Shown here: piece by piece, positions 9,731 through 19,472 of the stretch
Position numbering within the stretch: the first letter of the stretch is position 1
Layout: each line of letters begins with the position of its first letter
Assembly: GCF_000422785.1 (NCBI RefSeq)
Contig: NZ_AUGS01000005.1
Coordinates: 310,001-374,000 of the forward strand
Origin: Pseudovibrio exalbescens DSM 16456
GTDB taxonomy: Bacteria > Pseudomonadota > Alphaproteobacteria > Rhizobiales > Stappiaceae
Reading direction: 5' to 3'
Length of the DNA stretch: 64,000 bases
Notes under the pieces: generated by a model
The model's database searches: none
Told to the model about the DNA's origin: nothing
Seen by the model: only the letters and a program-made list of their open reading frames with translations
Position numbers and translations under genes: made by a program

Positions 9731-10521
9731 TGAGTGAAAACGAAATCGAAGCTTCCCGCGCGCCATTGATTGAGCATCTTATCGAGTTGCGCTCGCGTTT
9801 GGTGAAGTCTGTCATCGCATTGGCGATTGCATTCGTGATCTGCTTTGTTTTTGCAACCGATGTGTTCAACATCCTTATCTGGCCCTACGAAGAGGCTGCA
9901 GGTGCGTCGCGTACTATCGAGTTGATCTACACCGCGCCTCAGGAATACTTTTTCACACAGATGAAGCTGGCGCTGTTCGGGGCGCTGTTTATCTCGTTTC
10001 CGATTGTGGCGACGCAGATCTACATGTTCATTGCGCCGGGGCTCTACAAGAACGAGAAACGCGCGTTTGTGCCGTATCTGGTTGCAACGCCCATCCTGTT
10101 TCTGATTGGTGCTGCGCTCGTTTATTTTCTCGTCATGCCGATGGCCATGCAGTTTTTCCTGTCCATGGAGCAGGAAGGGGGAAACGGTCAGGCCGCCATT
10201 CAACTGTTGCCGAGGGTTAGCGAGTACCTGAGTCTCATCATGGTACTGATTTTTGCGTTCGGGCTGGTTTTCCAGCTTCCGGTTGTTCTGACATTGTTGG
10301 GACGTGCCGGCATGGTGAGTGCTGATACCCTCAAGTCCAAGCGAAAATACGCCGTTGTTATTGCCTTTGCCGCGGCTGCGATTTTAACACCTCCCGATCC
10401 GATTTCGCAGATCGGCCTTGCGCTTCCCACTTTGCTTCTCTACGAAGTTTCAATCTATTGTGTTCGGCTCGTCGAGAAGAAGCGAGAGGAAAGGGATAAA
10501 GAGGCAGAAACGTCTGCCTGA
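9730..10521 (+). CDS. tatC: Twin-arginine translocase subunit TatC
   Basis: TatC is the multispanning core of the Tat receptor that recognises the twin-arginine motif. The conserved cytoplasmic N-terminus APLIEHLIELRSRLVKS is present, followed by six predicted membrane helices and the loop with FPIVATQIYMFIAPGLYKNEKR typical of the family. The 263-residue length is normal. It overlaps tatB by one base. The C-terminal tail (KKREERDKEAE) is charged and cytoplasmic. Confidence 0.96.
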   Translation: MSENEIEASRAPLIEHLIELRSRLVKSVIALAIAFVICFVFATDVFNILIWPYEEAAGASRTIELIYTAPQEYFFTQMKLALFGALFISFPIVATQIYMFIAPGLYKNEKRAFVPYLVATPILFLIGAALVYFLVMPMAMQFFLSMEQEGGNGQAAIQLLPRVSEYLSLIMVLIFAFGLVFQLPVVLTLLGRAGMVSADTLKSKRKYAVVIAFAAAAILTPPDPISQIGLALPTLLLYEVSIYCVRLVEKKREERDKEAETSA

Positions 10522-10538
10522 CCTGTTTCCACGTTTGT

Positions 10539-10571
10539 TCCCGGCGGGCACTACTACCAATCCTGCCGGGA
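10539..10571 (+). other. Hairpin in the serS leader
   Basis: TCCCGGC at 10539-10545 pairs with GCCGGGA at 10565-10571, 11 bases before the serS ATG. The structure occupies the place where a Shine-Dalgarno sequence would be expected. No T-tract follows. Confidence 0.4.
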
Positions 10572-10581
10572 CAAATTAGCC

Positions 10582-11856
10582 ATGTTTGACATCAGATGGA
10601 TACGCGAGAACCAGGAGGCTTTTGACGAAGGCCTGAAAGCTCGCGGTCAAGAGCCTCGCGCCGCCAAACTCATTGCGCTGGACGACGCCCGTCGATCTCA
10701 TGTCACCAAACTTCAGGAGGCGCAGCAGCGCCGCAATTCCGCATCTAAGGAAATTGGCAAGGCCAAGGCTTCCGGTGATGAGGAAGGGGCTCAGGCCCTG
10801 ATGAAGGAGGTCGCCGAGATCAAGGCGCTCATCCAAGCCGGAGAGGAAGAGCAACGCAAGCTTGAAGCAGCCTTGGAAGAGGCGCTCAGCATTATTCCGA
10901 ACACCGGATTGGCTGACGTGCCGATTGGTGAGGATGAAGACGGGAACGTCGAACTTCACACGTGGGGCGAAAAGCCGAGTTTCGATTTCGATCCCAAGGA
11001 GCATTATGAGCTCGGGGAAGCGTTGGGCGGCATGGACTTTGAAACCGCTGCCAAGTTGTCTGGCGCGCGCTTTTCTCTCCTTAAGGGCCAGATTGCACGG
11101 CTCGGCCGTGCGCTTGGTCAATTCATGATCGATTTGCACACTCAGGAACACGGATACTTGGAGGTCTCTCCGCCGCTGTTGGTCCGTGATGAGGCGCTGT
11201 TCGGCACAGGCCAGTTACCCAAGTTCGCTGAGGATCAGTTCCGCACCACGGAAGGGCGTTGGCTGATTCCGACCGCTGAAGTGCCGCTGACCAACATGGT
11301 GGCGGGCGAAACGTTAGACCAAGCGGCGTTGCCGCTGCGGGTCACCGGTTTGACCTATTGTTTCCGCTCTGAAGCGGGATCTGCCGGGCGTGACGTACGT
11401 GGCATGCTGCGCCAGCACCAATTCGAAAAGTGCGAGTTGGTCTCCATTACAGATGCAGACAGTTCTCTGGATGAATTGGAGCGTATGCGCGGGTGCGCAG
11501 AAAAGGTTCTGCAGTTGCTTGGCCTGCACTACCGGGTGATGACCCTGTGCACAGGCGATATGGGCTTTAGCGCCCGCAAGACCTATGATCTGGAGGTGTG
11601 GCTACCGGGCCAGAACGCCTACCGTGAAATCTCTTCCTGCTCCGTTTGTGGTGACTTCCAGGCACGACGCATGAACGCTCGGTATCGGGTGGAAGGCCAG
11701 AAACAGCTTCAGTTCGTTCATACGCTGAACGGATCCGGGGTTGCTGTCGGGCGGTGTTTGATTGCCGTGTTGGAAAACTATCAGCAAGCCGACGGCACAA
11801 TCGTGGTGCCAGAGGCCCTGCGCCCCTACATGAATGGCCTGGAACAAATCGGATAA
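10582..11856 (+). CDS. serS: Seryl-tRNA synthetase
   Basis: SerS is a class II synthetase that charges tRNA-Ser and also tRNA-Sec where present. Residues about 30-100 form the long tRNA-binding coiled coil. The catalytic core shows [12 protein letters not shown], the TAEVPLTN loop, motif 2 ([21 protein letters not shown]) and motif 3 ([16 protein letters not shown]). At 424 residues the length is normal. It sits between tatC and surE, a conserved alphaproteobacterial neighbourhood. Confidence 0.97.
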   Translation: MFDIRWIRENQEAFDEGLKARGQEPRAAKLIALDDARRSHVTKLQEAQQRRNSASKEIGKAKASGDEEGAQALMKEVAEIKALIQAGEEEQRKLEAALEEALSIIPNTGLADVPIGEDEDGNVELHTWGEKPSFDFDPKEHYELGEALGGMDFETAAKLSGARFSLLKGQIARLGRALGQFMIDLHTQEHGYLEVSPPLLVRDEALFGTGQLPKFAEDQFRTTEGRWLIPTAEVPLTNMVAGETLDQAALPLRVTGLTYCFRSEAGSAGRDVRGMLRQHQFEKCELVSITDADSSLDELERMRGCAEKVLQLLGLHYRVMTLCTGDMGFSARKTYDLEVWLPGQNAYREISSCSVCGDFQARRMNARYRVEGQKQLQFVHTLNGSGVAVGRCLIAVLENYQQADGTIVVPEALRPYMNGLEQIG

Positions 11857-11874
11857 CTCAAGGACTGACGCACA

Positions 11875-12642
11875 ATGCGTATTTTGATTACGAACGACGA
11901 TGGCATCCATGCAGATGGTTTGGAGGCTCTGGAGCGCATTGCGCGTCAGCTCTCCGATGATGTGTGGGTGGTGGCGCCGGAAACCGACCAGAGCGGTGTG
12001 TCGCACTCGCTATCGTTGAACGATCCCATGCGGTTGAGGGAGATCTCGGAGCGCAAGTTCGCGCTTCGGGGAACGCCGACAGACTGTGTCATCATGGGCG
12101 TGAAAAAGGTCCTGGATACGCCGCCGGACCTTGTGCTGTCCGGCATCAACAGAGGCGTTAACATCGCTGACGATATCACGTACTCGGGCACTGTTGCTGG
12201 GGCTATGGAAGGCACGTTGCTTGGAATTCCGTCCATTGCCTTGTCACAGCATTACCACTTTGGTGAGGATCCTGCTCCTGATTATGCACCTGCCGAAGCT
12301 CATGGTCCGGGTCTGTTAAAGCAGCTTGTGGGTTATGATCTCCCCAAGGATGTGCTGATCAACATCAACTTCCCGAAGCGTTCTCCTGAGGAAGTCGCAG
12401 GCGTGCGGGTCGTGCCACAGGGCAAACGCCCGGCAGATTCGATGTATATCGACAGCCGCCGAGATGGACGTGGCAACCCTTATCATTGGCTTGCATTCAA
12501 TAATCGCTGGGCTGCCGGCGACAGCGGAACGGATATGGAAGCCATTCAAAAAGGCTACATTTCCGTAACTCCGCTACATCTGAATTTGACTGCACGTGAG
12601 TTGATGGCATCTTTGGATGAAACGTTGCGCGGCCGATACTAG
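11875..12642 (+). CDS. surE: 5'/3'-nucleotidase SurE
   Basis: SurE is a metal-dependent nucleoside monophosphate phosphatase linked to stationary-phase survival. The metal site begins at the N-terminus with [14 protein letters not shown], and the signature [25 protein letters not shown]-type loop follows near residue 85. At 255 residues it is full length. AAGGA lies 10 bases upstream of the ATG. The surE-pcm pairing is conserved across many proteobacteria. Confidence 0.96.
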   Translation: MRILITNDDGIHADGLEALERIARQLSDDVWVVAPETDQSGVSHSLSLNDPMRLREISERKFALRGTPTDCVIMGVKKVLDTPPDLVLSGINRGVNIADDITYSGTVAGAMEGTLLGIPSIALSQHYHFGEDPAPDYAPAEAHGPGLLKQLVGYDLPKDVLININFPKRSPEEVAGVRVVPQGKRPADSMYIDSRRDGRGNPYHWLAFNNRWAAGDSGTDMEAIQKGYISVTPLHLNLTARELMASLDETLRGRY

Positions 12643-12683
12643 GCTTTGCAAGTGGGGCTGATGGCAGGTTAGGGGCCAATTGC

Positions 12684-13382
12684 ATGGATGAGCGGCAGCT
12701 CGAAGAGATTCCCGGCGCAGCGGAAGCCTATGAGGCTGAGCGCGAGCGACGCGCGGCTTGGGTTATGGACCTGCGTTCTCGCGGTGTCTCGGACTATGCT
12801 GTGCTCGGCGCACTTGAAGCTGTCGATCGGAAGCTGTTCCTCTACGCCAAACATCAGTCTCACGCCTACGAAGATCGAGCATTTCCCATAGATTGTGGGC
12901 AGATGAGTACGGCCCCGTCCATGGTCGGCAAGATTTGCGGTCTCATGGAGCTGAAAGGGGATCACCGTATTCTCGAAATTGGAACGGGATCTGGTTATCA
13001 AAGCGCGATCCTGTCCAAACTCGCTGGTGAGATTGTGACACTGGAGCGGTATCGCACGCTTGCCGAGTTGGCTGAGGACCGGATTCGGAGTTCCAAGATT
13101 ACCAACGTGACAGTGATTCATGGAGACGGTTTGTCTGCTGTGGATGAGGAGGAGGAGCGGGGACTGTTCGACCGCATCATCCTGAACGGTAGCGTTGATC
13201 GGTTGCCAGCCTTTCTTCTCGATGACCTGCACCCAGGGGGCAAAATCTTCCTCCCCTTGCGCGGAAATGAGCGCCTGCCAGTGTTTACCGTATTTGAAAA
13301 GGCCGGTCGCTCCACCGAACAGAAGGCCCTGGGGGGCTTTCGGTTTTTGCCACTGACGCCGGGGATTGCGGCAAAGCTTTAG
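12684..13382 (+). CDS. pcm: Protein-L-isoaspartate O-methyltransferase
   Basis: Pcm uses S-adenosylmethionine to methylate isoaspartyl residues so that damaged proteins can be repaired. Motif I reads LEIGTGSGYQSAILSKL near residue 97, preceded by the family segment QMSTAPSMVGKICGLMEL (usually ISQPYMVA). The 232-residue length fits. AGGGG at 12671-12675 sets the ATG at 12684. It lies directly after surE. Confidence 0.92.
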   Translation: MDERQLEEIPGAAEAYEAERERRAAWVMDLRSRGVSDYAVLGALEAVDRKLFLYAKHQSHAYEDRAFPIDCGQMSTAPSMVGKICGLMELKGDHRILEIGTGSGYQSAILSKLAGEIVTLERYRTLAELAEDRIRSSKITNVTVIHGDGLSAVDEEEERGLFDRIILNGSVDRLPAFLLDDLHPGGKIFLPLRGNERLPVFTVFEKAGRSTEQKALGGFRFLPLTPGIAAKL

Positions 13383-13472
13383 CTAAACAACTCCTTAAAT
13401 TAAGCAATTATCAACCGTAGTTGGACTACACAGACAGGGAATAAGCCTTTTCTAGTTTTGTGTGGGGCGGTT

Positions 13473-15239
13473 ATGCTTTCCAAGAACGATTCCATCAAGA
13501 AACTGCAGCAGGGTGTTGCTGTCTGTGCCGTGCTCGTGGCAACCGGACTGGCAGGATGCAGCTCTCGCGTCGACAGATTCGAGGTCTCTGAGTATCAGGA
13601 GCAGTCGTTACCTCCTGCCGCGCAGGCAAAGGCTGCAGAGCTGACAGGTGGTAGTTCAAGCGTGGCTTCCCTGCCTCCAGCCTCTGACCCCAATCAACCC
13701 GTGCGTACGGCCTCGCTTGCCCCTGTTCAACCTCAACAACAGCAAAGTTGGCAACCTGATTACTCGTCCAGTTATGCGCCTGCAGACACCAGTCGCGGCG
13801 AAAGGTTTCCGTCAGAAACAATTCAACGACGGTCGGGTGAGCGAGTACCTGCCAGCCTAGCGAAAGCGCCTACACAATCTTTGGGATGGACCGCCCGTGG
13901 CGGTCGCGTGATGCAGTTGAAGCAGGGAGATACCCTCCAGACAATCTCTCGGGATACAGGCGTGCCGAAAGAAGCGTTGATGCATGCCAATGGGGTAACG
14001 TCCAGCGCTGCTTTCAGACCTGGCGCTTCCGTCATTATTCCGAAGCGGGTTGAGACACTGCAGGCTTTTGAAAGCAAGTCGGCTCAGACGCGGCCAAGCA
14101 ACTCCGGTGCCGTGCCTCGTGCAGAAACCGCATCCTTGAGCGCTGCAACGGATACCGATCAGATCAAAGCAGATCGGAAGGCATTTGGCGCAAAACTGGC
14201 TCAATTGCGTTTGCCACCCGGTAACGTTGGAGAGCCGGCGAATGCTCGCCAGCAGAACCAGCCTTACTATCAACCGCCTCAAAATCAGGTGCCGGTCCAG
14301 CAGGCACCGGTTCAGCGCCAACCGTTGCAACCAACCTATCAGTTGCAACAGGGGCGTCAGCCCGGTACGCAGGCTCAGCCTGGCTATCAGCAGCAAGCGG
14401 TTCAGACCCCCGAGGTAACTGCGACACCGGTGGCCAAACCATCTGTAACGCCGTCGATGCCCAGCAATACCGCTGTCGCGTCGCAAGGAGCGGTGCAAGC
14501 GGCTTCGCAGACCATTTCTCTGGCAGGGGTGAGCGCAGTTCCTGAACCGAAGAAGGTCGGTTCGGTGCCAAGTGCAAGTGCACCACAGCAGACCGCGCAT
14601 TTGCAAAGCTCGCAGAGCTCAGGTTCCAAGCCCACACCTGCGGATCCCGAAAAATCGGTTGCATCCGCACAGCCCGTTGAGCGGCAGGAAGCGGGCGTTC
14701 GGCAGGTCAGTACCAGCTCTGTGAAAACTCAATCTGTTCCTCAGCGTTCAGCGCCAGAAACCGAGGCTGCTCAGCAAGCCAAGGAAGCCACGGCGACGGC
14801 CTCCGCACAGAAGGAAATTCAGACTGCCTCGGTTGACCCCAAGCAGGGTAGTGAAGCGACACGGTATTTCCGTTGGCCGGTGAGTGGGCGGATCATCTCG
14901 GACTTTGGACCAAAGCCGGGGGGCTCACACAATGACGGTATTAATCTGGCGGTTCCGGAAGGAACTGAGATCAAGGCGACAGAAGATGGCACCATCGTCT
15001 ATGCTGGTAACGAGTTGAAGGGTTTCGGTAATCTCGTCTTGATCCGCCATTCGAACGGTTGGGTTTCAGCATACGCCCACAACAGTGAATTGCTTGTGAG
15101 CCGCGGGGACTCTGTGAGCCGGGGACAGATCATTGCCAAGGCGGGGGCCACAGGCTCCGTATCTCAGCCCCAACTGCATTTCGAATTACGCAAGGACAAC
15201 AAGCCGGTGGATCCGCTGCGCCATCTGCCCAGTTCATGA
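13473..15239 (+). CDS. LysM / LytM (M23) lipoprotein, NlpD-like and probably not a peptidase
   Basis: ATG 13473 is preferred over an upstream TTG because GGGGCGG lies just ahead and it gives a lipoprotein signal with lipobox LAGC, Cys29. A LysM peptidoglycan-binding domain (LKQGDTLQTISRDTGVPKEA) lies near 150-195, then a Gln/Pro/Ala-rich linker to about 460, and a LytM domain at about 464-588. Three of four zinc-ligand positions are changed: the expected HxxxD is NDGIN (Asn487, Asn491; His486 is one residue off) and HxH is QLH (Gln567). In NlpD and EnvC such degenerate domains activate septal amidases, so that role is inferred here. It closes the surE-pcm cluster. Confidence 0.88.
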   Translation: MLSKNDSIKKLQQGVAVCAVLVATGLAGCSSRVDRFEVSEYQEQSLPPAAQAKAAELTGGSSSVASLPPASDPNQPVRTASLAPVQPQQQQSWQPDYSSSYAPADTSRGERFPSETIQRRSGERVPASLAKAPTQSLGWTARGGRVMQLKQGDTLQTISRDTGVPKEALMHANGVTSSAAFRPGASVIIPKRVETLQAFESKSAQTRPSNSGAVPRAETASLSAATDTDQIKADRKAFGAKLAQLRLPPGNVGEPANARQQNQPYYQPPQNQVPVQQAPVQRQPLQPTYQLQQGRQPGTQAQPGYQQQAVQTPEVTATPVAKPSVTPSMPSNTAVASQGAVQAASQTISLAGVSAVPEPKKVGSVPSASAPQQTAHLQSSQSSGSKPTPADPEKSVASAQPVERQEAGVRQVSTSSVKTQSVPQRSAPETEAAQQAKEATATASAQKEIQTASVDPKQGSEATRYFRWPVSGRIISDFGPKPGGSHNDGINLAVPEGTEIKATEDGTIVYAGNELKGFGNLVLIRHSNGWVSAYAHNSELLVSRGDSVSRGQIIAKAGATGSVSQPQLHFELRKDNKPVDPLRHLPSS

Positions 15240-15262
15240 GGCAGGTTCCGTTGGTAATCCCG

Positions 15263-15290
15263 AAAGGCGGCCTCAGAGCCGCCTTTCTTG
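15263..15290 (+). terminator. Rho-independent terminator after the NlpD-like gene
   Basis: AAAGGCGGC (15263-15271) and GCCGCCTTT (15278-15286) form a perfect 9-bp stem with a 6-base loop, followed by CTTGTATTGTT. The minus-strand gene ends at 15312, so the hairpin may serve both convergent transcripts. Confidence 0.85.
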
Positions 15291-15311
15291 TATTGTTACT
15301 CACCAAACGAG

Positions 15312-16199
15312 TTAGTTCCCATCCAGACGTTGTCCGAGACGGCCTGCAAGATCCTGAATGAACTGCCATGCCACCCGTCCAGAGCGAGCACCTCGGGTCG
15401 CAGACCATTCCAGTGCCTGTTGGCGCAGGGTTTCTTCTGAAACGTTGAGTGAAAATTCGGCAACGTACGCTTGAACCATCGCGAGGTACTCATCCTGAGA
15501 ACACTTGTAAAATCCGAGCCATAAGCCGAATCGATCCGACAGGGACACTTTTTCCTCGACGGCTTCTCCAGGGTGAATCGCTGTAGAGCGTTCGTTCTCC
15601 ATCATGTCTCTGGGCAGCAAGTGTCGGCGGTTGGATGTTGCGTAGAACAATACGTTCTCGGGCCGTCCTTCGATTCCGCCTTCCAGTGCTGCCTTCAGAC
15701 TTTTGTAAGAGGCATCATCGCCGTCAAACGATAGATCGTCGCAAAAGATGATTGTCCGGTAGGGAGATGCACGAAGGGTGGTCAGAAGATCGGGAAGGGT
15801 GGATATATCTTCTCGGTGAATTTCCACGAGCTTTAGTGGCGTTACTGTGTGAGGCAAGCTTGCGTTGACTTCAGCGTGGACCGCCTTGACCAAAGATGAC
15901 TTTCCCATGCCGCGAGCCCCCCATAGCAAGGCGTTGTTTGCTGGAAGGTCGTTGGAAAATCGTTTTGTGTTTTCAAGAAGTTCTGATTTGCATTGATCTA
16001 CCCCTTGCAGAAGTTGAAGCGGAATGCGGTTGACTTGTGGCACAGCTACAAGTCCCTTCGGCAAGGGATGCCATACAAATGCATCTGCGCTCGACATGTC
16101 TGTTGGCGTCGGAGCCGGTGGGACGGCGCGTTCCACCAAAGAGATTAGGCGATCGAGCCGCTGTGTGAGGCTCTCGAACTCGGGCGAGGGTTCTGTCAT
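15312..16199 (-). CDS. AAA+ ATPase of the DUF815 family
   Basis: This 295-residue protein belongs to the DUF815 group of P-loop ATPases. It has an N-terminal helix, Walker A GARGMGKSSLVKA near residue 99, Walker B TIIFCDDLSFD near 150, and the family's NVLFYATSNRRHLLPRDMMEN near 185. The molecular role of the family is not established; members are often found near yajC-secDF in alphaproteobacteria. It is transcribed away from the Sec operon, with the shared 281-base region 16200-16480 holding the yajC promoter. Confidence 0.85.
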   Translation of the reverse strand: MTEPSPEFESLTQRLDRLISLVERAVPPAPTPTDMSSADAFVWHPLPKGLVAVPQVNRIPLQLLQGVDQCKSELLENTKRFSNDLPANNALLWGARGMGKSSLVKAVHAEVNASLPHTVTPLKLVEIHREDISTLPDLLTTLRASPYRTIIFCDDLSFDGDDASYKSLKAALEGGIEGRPENVLFYATSNRRHLLPRDMMENERSTAIHPGEAVEEKVSLSDRFGLWLGFYKCSQDEYLAMVQAYVAEFSLNVSEETLRQQALEWSATRGARSGRVAWQFIQDLAGRLGQRLDGN

Positions 16200-16345
16200 T
16201 GGTCTGGAAGTCTTTGTTTATTTCAATTTTTGGGAACGAGTTTGCGCATTTGCCGCGGTCAAGCAACCCTAGGCAGAATTGCGATGAAATAACCACTAGC
16301 ATGGCTTTAGCACTTGGGGAAAGTCCGTGGTGGTGTCGCTAATTC

Positions 16346-16373
16346 TTGAAAACGCGCTGTTGGCTTGTATAGT
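16346..16373 (+). promoter_or_regulatory. Sigma-70-type promoter of yajC-secDF
   Basis: TTGAAA at 16346-16351 and TATAGT at 16368-16373 are separated by 16 bases, placing transcription start near 16380, about 100 bases ahead of yajC. Both boxes match the housekeeping consensus well. Confidence 0.65.
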
Positions 16374-16480
16374 CCGCGTCAAAATTACCGTTTTCGGTTG
16401 AACGGGCAACTAAAGCCTTTACATAAATCGGTGGTTTGATTTCCCGCTGCATTTCGCAGACCCGGGCCAAGGAGAAGAGA

Positions 16481-16810
16481 ATGCTTATTACCCCCGCCTA
16501 CGCTCAGAGTGCTGGTGGCGCACCGGACATGCTCATGTCCATCCTTCCATTCATCCTGATTTTCGTCATCATGTGGTTCCTGATCATTCGGCCGCAGCGT
16601 CAGCGCGTGAAGGCTCATCAGGAAATGGTGAACAATCTGCGCCGTGGCGATACCATCGTGACCTCTGGCGGGCTTATTGGTAAGGTTTCCAAAGTCATTG
16701 ATGACGCAGAAATCCAGGTGGACATCGCTGAAAACGTTCGCGTTCGCGTTGCCCGTGCCATGGTTCAAGAAGTTCGGTCCAAATCGGAACCGGCAAAAGA
16801 CGGCGAATAA
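16481..16810 (+). CDS. yajC: Preprotein translocase accessory subunit YajC
   Basis: YajC associates with SecDF and the SecYEG channel. The 109-residue protein has one N-terminal membrane helix (LMSILPFILIFVIMWFLIIRP) followed by the conserved PQRQRVKAHQEMVNNLRRGD and the TSGGLIGKV segment. AAGGAGAAGA at 16469-16478 fixes the start at ATG 16481 rather than at an upstream in-frame codon at 16436. It opens the yajC-secD-secF operon. Confidence 0.95.
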   Translation: MLITPAYAQSAGGAPDMLMSILPFILIFVIMWFLIIRPQRQRVKAHQEMVNNLRRGDTIVTSGGLIGKVSKVIDDAEIQVDIAENVRVRVARAMVQEVRSKSEPAKDGE

Positions 16811-16833
16811 GCCACTTCTTGATTGAAACCGAA

Positions 16834-16879
16834 AAGCTCTCCGTTACCAGGCGCGCTGTCGTTGGTACACGGGGAGCTT
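16834..16879 (+). other. Stem-loop between yajC and secD
   Basis: AAGCTCTCCG (16834-16843) pairs with CGGGGAGCTT (16870-16879) with one G-U; TACC/GGTA just inside extends the stem. The 3' arm contains GGGGAG, 22 bases before the secD ATG. No T-tract follows. It could process the mRNA or set the yajC:secD expression ratio. Confidence 0.5.
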
Positions 16880-16898
16880 GAACACCAGGCAGAGAAAC

Positions 16899-18506
16899 AT
16901 GCTTTATTTCGCGCGCTGGAAGATCACATTGATCCTCCTCGTCGTCCTAGCTGGCGTATTGGCAACACTGCCAAATTTCTTTTCACAGTCCACGTTGGAA
17001 GCGTGGCCGGACTTCCTGCCGAAGCGCCAGGTTGTTCTGGGCCTTGATCTCCAAGGCGGAGCTTATCTGCTCTATGAGGTGGACAGCGAAGATTACAAGG
17101 AAAAGCAATTTAGACAATTGGTGGGCAACGTTCGGCAGGCTCTGCGTGAAAGCCCTCGTATCGGGTATGCCGGTCTTGGCATCCAGGGAGAGTCGGTACA
17201 GGTTCGCATTCGTGACGCGGCCAAGATAGAGGAAGCAGAACGCCGTCTTTCTCAACAACTGAACCCCTTGAATCAGGGAGTGTTCGGCGGCCAGCCAGTC
17301 AATGAATTTGAGCTTGAAAACGAAGGTGACGGCCTGTTCCGCTTCTCCTTCACCGAAGAAGGCTTGCAGCAGCGTCTTTCCAAGGTTGTTGAGCAGTCAA
17401 TTGAAGTCATCCGCCGCCGCGTTGACGAACTGGGCACGACCGAACCAAGCATTCAGCGTGAGGGGACGGACCGTATTCTGGTTGAGGCTCCCGGCGAAAG
17501 CGACCCGCAGCGTTTGAAAGATATCGTCGGCCAGACGGCTCAGTTGACGTTCCACTTGGTTGATGACTCCATGTCGCCAGCGCAAGCGCTACAGTCACGC
17601 CCTCCAGCAGGGTCCATGGTCGTGTATGGCGTGGAAGACGAGCTGCCCTACCTGCTCGAAGAAAACCCGCTGTTGACCGGCGAGGAGCTTCAAGATGCGC
17701 AGGTAGCATTTGATCAGCGTACCAACGAACCGGTCGTCAATTTCCGTTTTAATACCGCTGGCGCTCGCAAGTTTGCGGACGTTACGCGGCAGAACGTTAA
17801 TCGGCCATTCGCCATTGTGCTCGATAACGAAGTCATCTCCGCGCCGGTGATCCGTGAGCCCATTACAGGCGGTTCCGGACAGATCTCCGGAAGCTTTACA
17901 GTTGACGGTGCAAATGACCTTGCCGTGTTGTTGCGCGCCGGTGCGTTGCCGGCCAAGCTGGACGTGATCGAGGAGCGGTCCGTTGGTCCGGGCCTTGGTA
18001 AGGACTCGATTGAAAGCGGCAAAATGGCCTCCTACATCGGCATGGCTGCGGTTGTTGTGTTCATGTTCATCACCTATGGCTTGTTTGGTGCTTTTGCCAA
18101 CGTGGCGCTGTTTGCCAACGTGGTGTTGCTGTTTGGCGTTCTAACAACGTTGCAGGCAACGCTGACACTGCCCGGCATTGCGGGTATCGTGTTGACTGTT
18201 GGTATGGCTGTGGACGCGAATGTGCTTATCTTCGAGCGTATCCGTGAGGAGATGAGGGCCGGTCGTTCGGCTGTCAGTGCGATTGACGCGGGCTATCAGC
18301 GCGCCATGGGCACCATTCTCGATGCCAACATTACCACGCTTGTGGCTGCCTTGATCCTGTTCTTCATTGGCTCTGGACCAGTGAAAGGGTTCGCTGTCAC
18401 CCTCATGGTGGGTATTTTCACCACCGTCTTCTCGGCGGTGACGTTCTCACGGTTCCTGATCGCCATGTGGTATCGCCGCAAGCGACCAGCGAAGTTGCCC
18501 ATCTGA
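16899..18506 (+). CDS. secD: Protein translocase subunit SecD
   Basis: SecD with SecF uses the proton gradient to pull preproteins out of the SecYEG channel. A first membrane helix (LILLVVLAGVLATLPNFF) is followed by the large periplasmic P1 domain starting with LGLDLQGGAYLLYEVD, and by five C-terminal helices containing GIVLTVGMAVDANVLIFERIREE. ATG 16899 gives 535 residues; a TTG at 16878 is less likely because GGGGAG lies only one base from it. secF follows after 15 bases. Confidence 0.95.
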   Translation: MLYFARWKITLILLVVLAGVLATLPNFFSQSTLEAWPDFLPKRQVVLGLDLQGGAYLLYEVDSEDYKEKQFRQLVGNVRQALRESPRIGYAGLGIQGESVQVRIRDAAKIEEAERRLSQQLNPLNQGVFGGQPVNEFELENEGDGLFRFSFTEEGLQQRLSKVVEQSIEVIRRRVDELGTTEPSIQREGTDRILVEAPGESDPQRLKDIVGQTAQLTFHLVDDSMSPAQALQSRPPAGSMVVYGVEDELPYLLEENPLLTGEELQDAQVAFDQRTNEPVVNFRFNTAGARKFADVTRQNVNRPFAIVLDNEVISAPVIREPITGGSGQISGSFTVDGANDLAVLLRAGALPAKLDVIEERSVGPGLGKDSIESGKMASYIGMAAVVVFMFITYGLFGAFANVALFANVVLLFGVLTTLQATLTLPGIAGIVLTVGMAVDANVLIFERIREEMRAGRSAVSAIDAGYQRAMGTILDANITTLVAALILFFIGSGPVKGFAVTLMVGIFTTVFSAVTFSRFLIAMWYRRKRPAKLPI

Positions 18507-18521
18507 TCTGGAGACACGACG

Positions 18522-19460
18522 ATGAAATATTTAAGACTGGTCCCAGAGAAGACCAATTTGCGCTTCATGCGCTGGCGCAAGATCAGCTATCCGGTTTCTG
18601 CCCTGATTGCCTTGGCCTCCATCCTCATGTTCTTTACCGTTGGCTTGAACTACGGCATCGATTTCAAGGGTGGTACACTCATTGAGATCAAGACGCTGGA
18701 AGGGCCTGCGGATATTGGTGATATCCGGTCCAAATTGTCCGGTATGGACTTGGGCGATGTGCAGGTGCAGGAGTTCGGATCTCCGTCAGAGGTTCTCATC
18801 CGCATTGAGCATCAAGGGGATGAGGAGACCTCCCAACAGGAAGTTCTCTCCGGTATCCAGCAGACCTTGGGCAGTGGGGTTGAGTTCCGACGCACTGAGA
18901 TTGTCGGTCCCCGTGTTTCCGGTGAGTTAGCCCGCGCCGGCACAATGGCAATCGTCGGTGCGCTGGTCGTGATCCTCATTTACATCTGGATCCGCTTTGA
19001 GTGGCACTTTGCCGTGGGCGCGATTATTACCACATTGAACGATATTATCGTGACCATAGGATTGTTCTCTCTGCTGCATCTCGACTTCACATTGTCGAGT
19101 ATCGCGGCAGTGTTGACCATTCTGGGCTACTCCCTCAACGATACGGTGGTGGTGTATGATCGCGTTCGAGAAAATTTGCGGCGCTACAAGAAGATGCCGT
19201 TGGAAGACCTGCTCGATCGGTCGATTAACGAAACACTGTCTCGCACGGTCAACACGTCCGTGACGACACTGCTTGCTCTGTTTGCGCTGTATGCGTTTGG
19301 CGGTGAGGTCATCCAGTCGTTCGTACTGGCCATGATTTTCGGTGTTGTTATCGGCACGTATTCCACCGTCTTCCTGTCCAGCCCGCTTCTGATCCTGCTG
19401 AACTTGCGGCCTTCCGCGTTCAACAAGGAAGAAGAAGAGAAGAAAGCTGTAAAGGCATAA
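18522..19460 (+). CDS. secF: Protein translocase subunit SecF
   Basis: SecF is the six-helix partner of SecD. Family signatures seen are NYGIDFKGGTLIEI after the first helix and LGYSLNDTVVVYDRVRENLRRY in the fourth to fifth helix region. The 312-residue length is typical. GGAG lies 11 bases ahead of the ATG. A lysine/glutamate-rich tail ends the protein, and the next gene starts 12 bases later. Confidence 0.96.
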   Translation: MKYLRLVPEKTNLRFMRWRKISYPVSALIALASILMFFTVGLNYGIDFKGGTLIEIKTLEGPADIGDIRSKLSGMDLGDVQVQEFGSPSEVLIRIEHQGDEETSQQEVLSGIQQTLGSGVEFRRTEIVGPRVSGELARAGTMAIVGALVVILIYIWIRFEWHFAVGAIITTLNDIIVTIGLFSLLHLDFTLSSIAAVLTILGYSLNDTVVVYDRVRENLRRYKKMPLEDLLDRSINETLSRTVNTSVTTLLALFALYAFGGEVIQSFVLAMIFGVVIGTYSTVFLSSPLLILLNLRPSAFNKEEEEKKAVKA

Positions 19461-19472
19461 CGGAGAGCTGTT

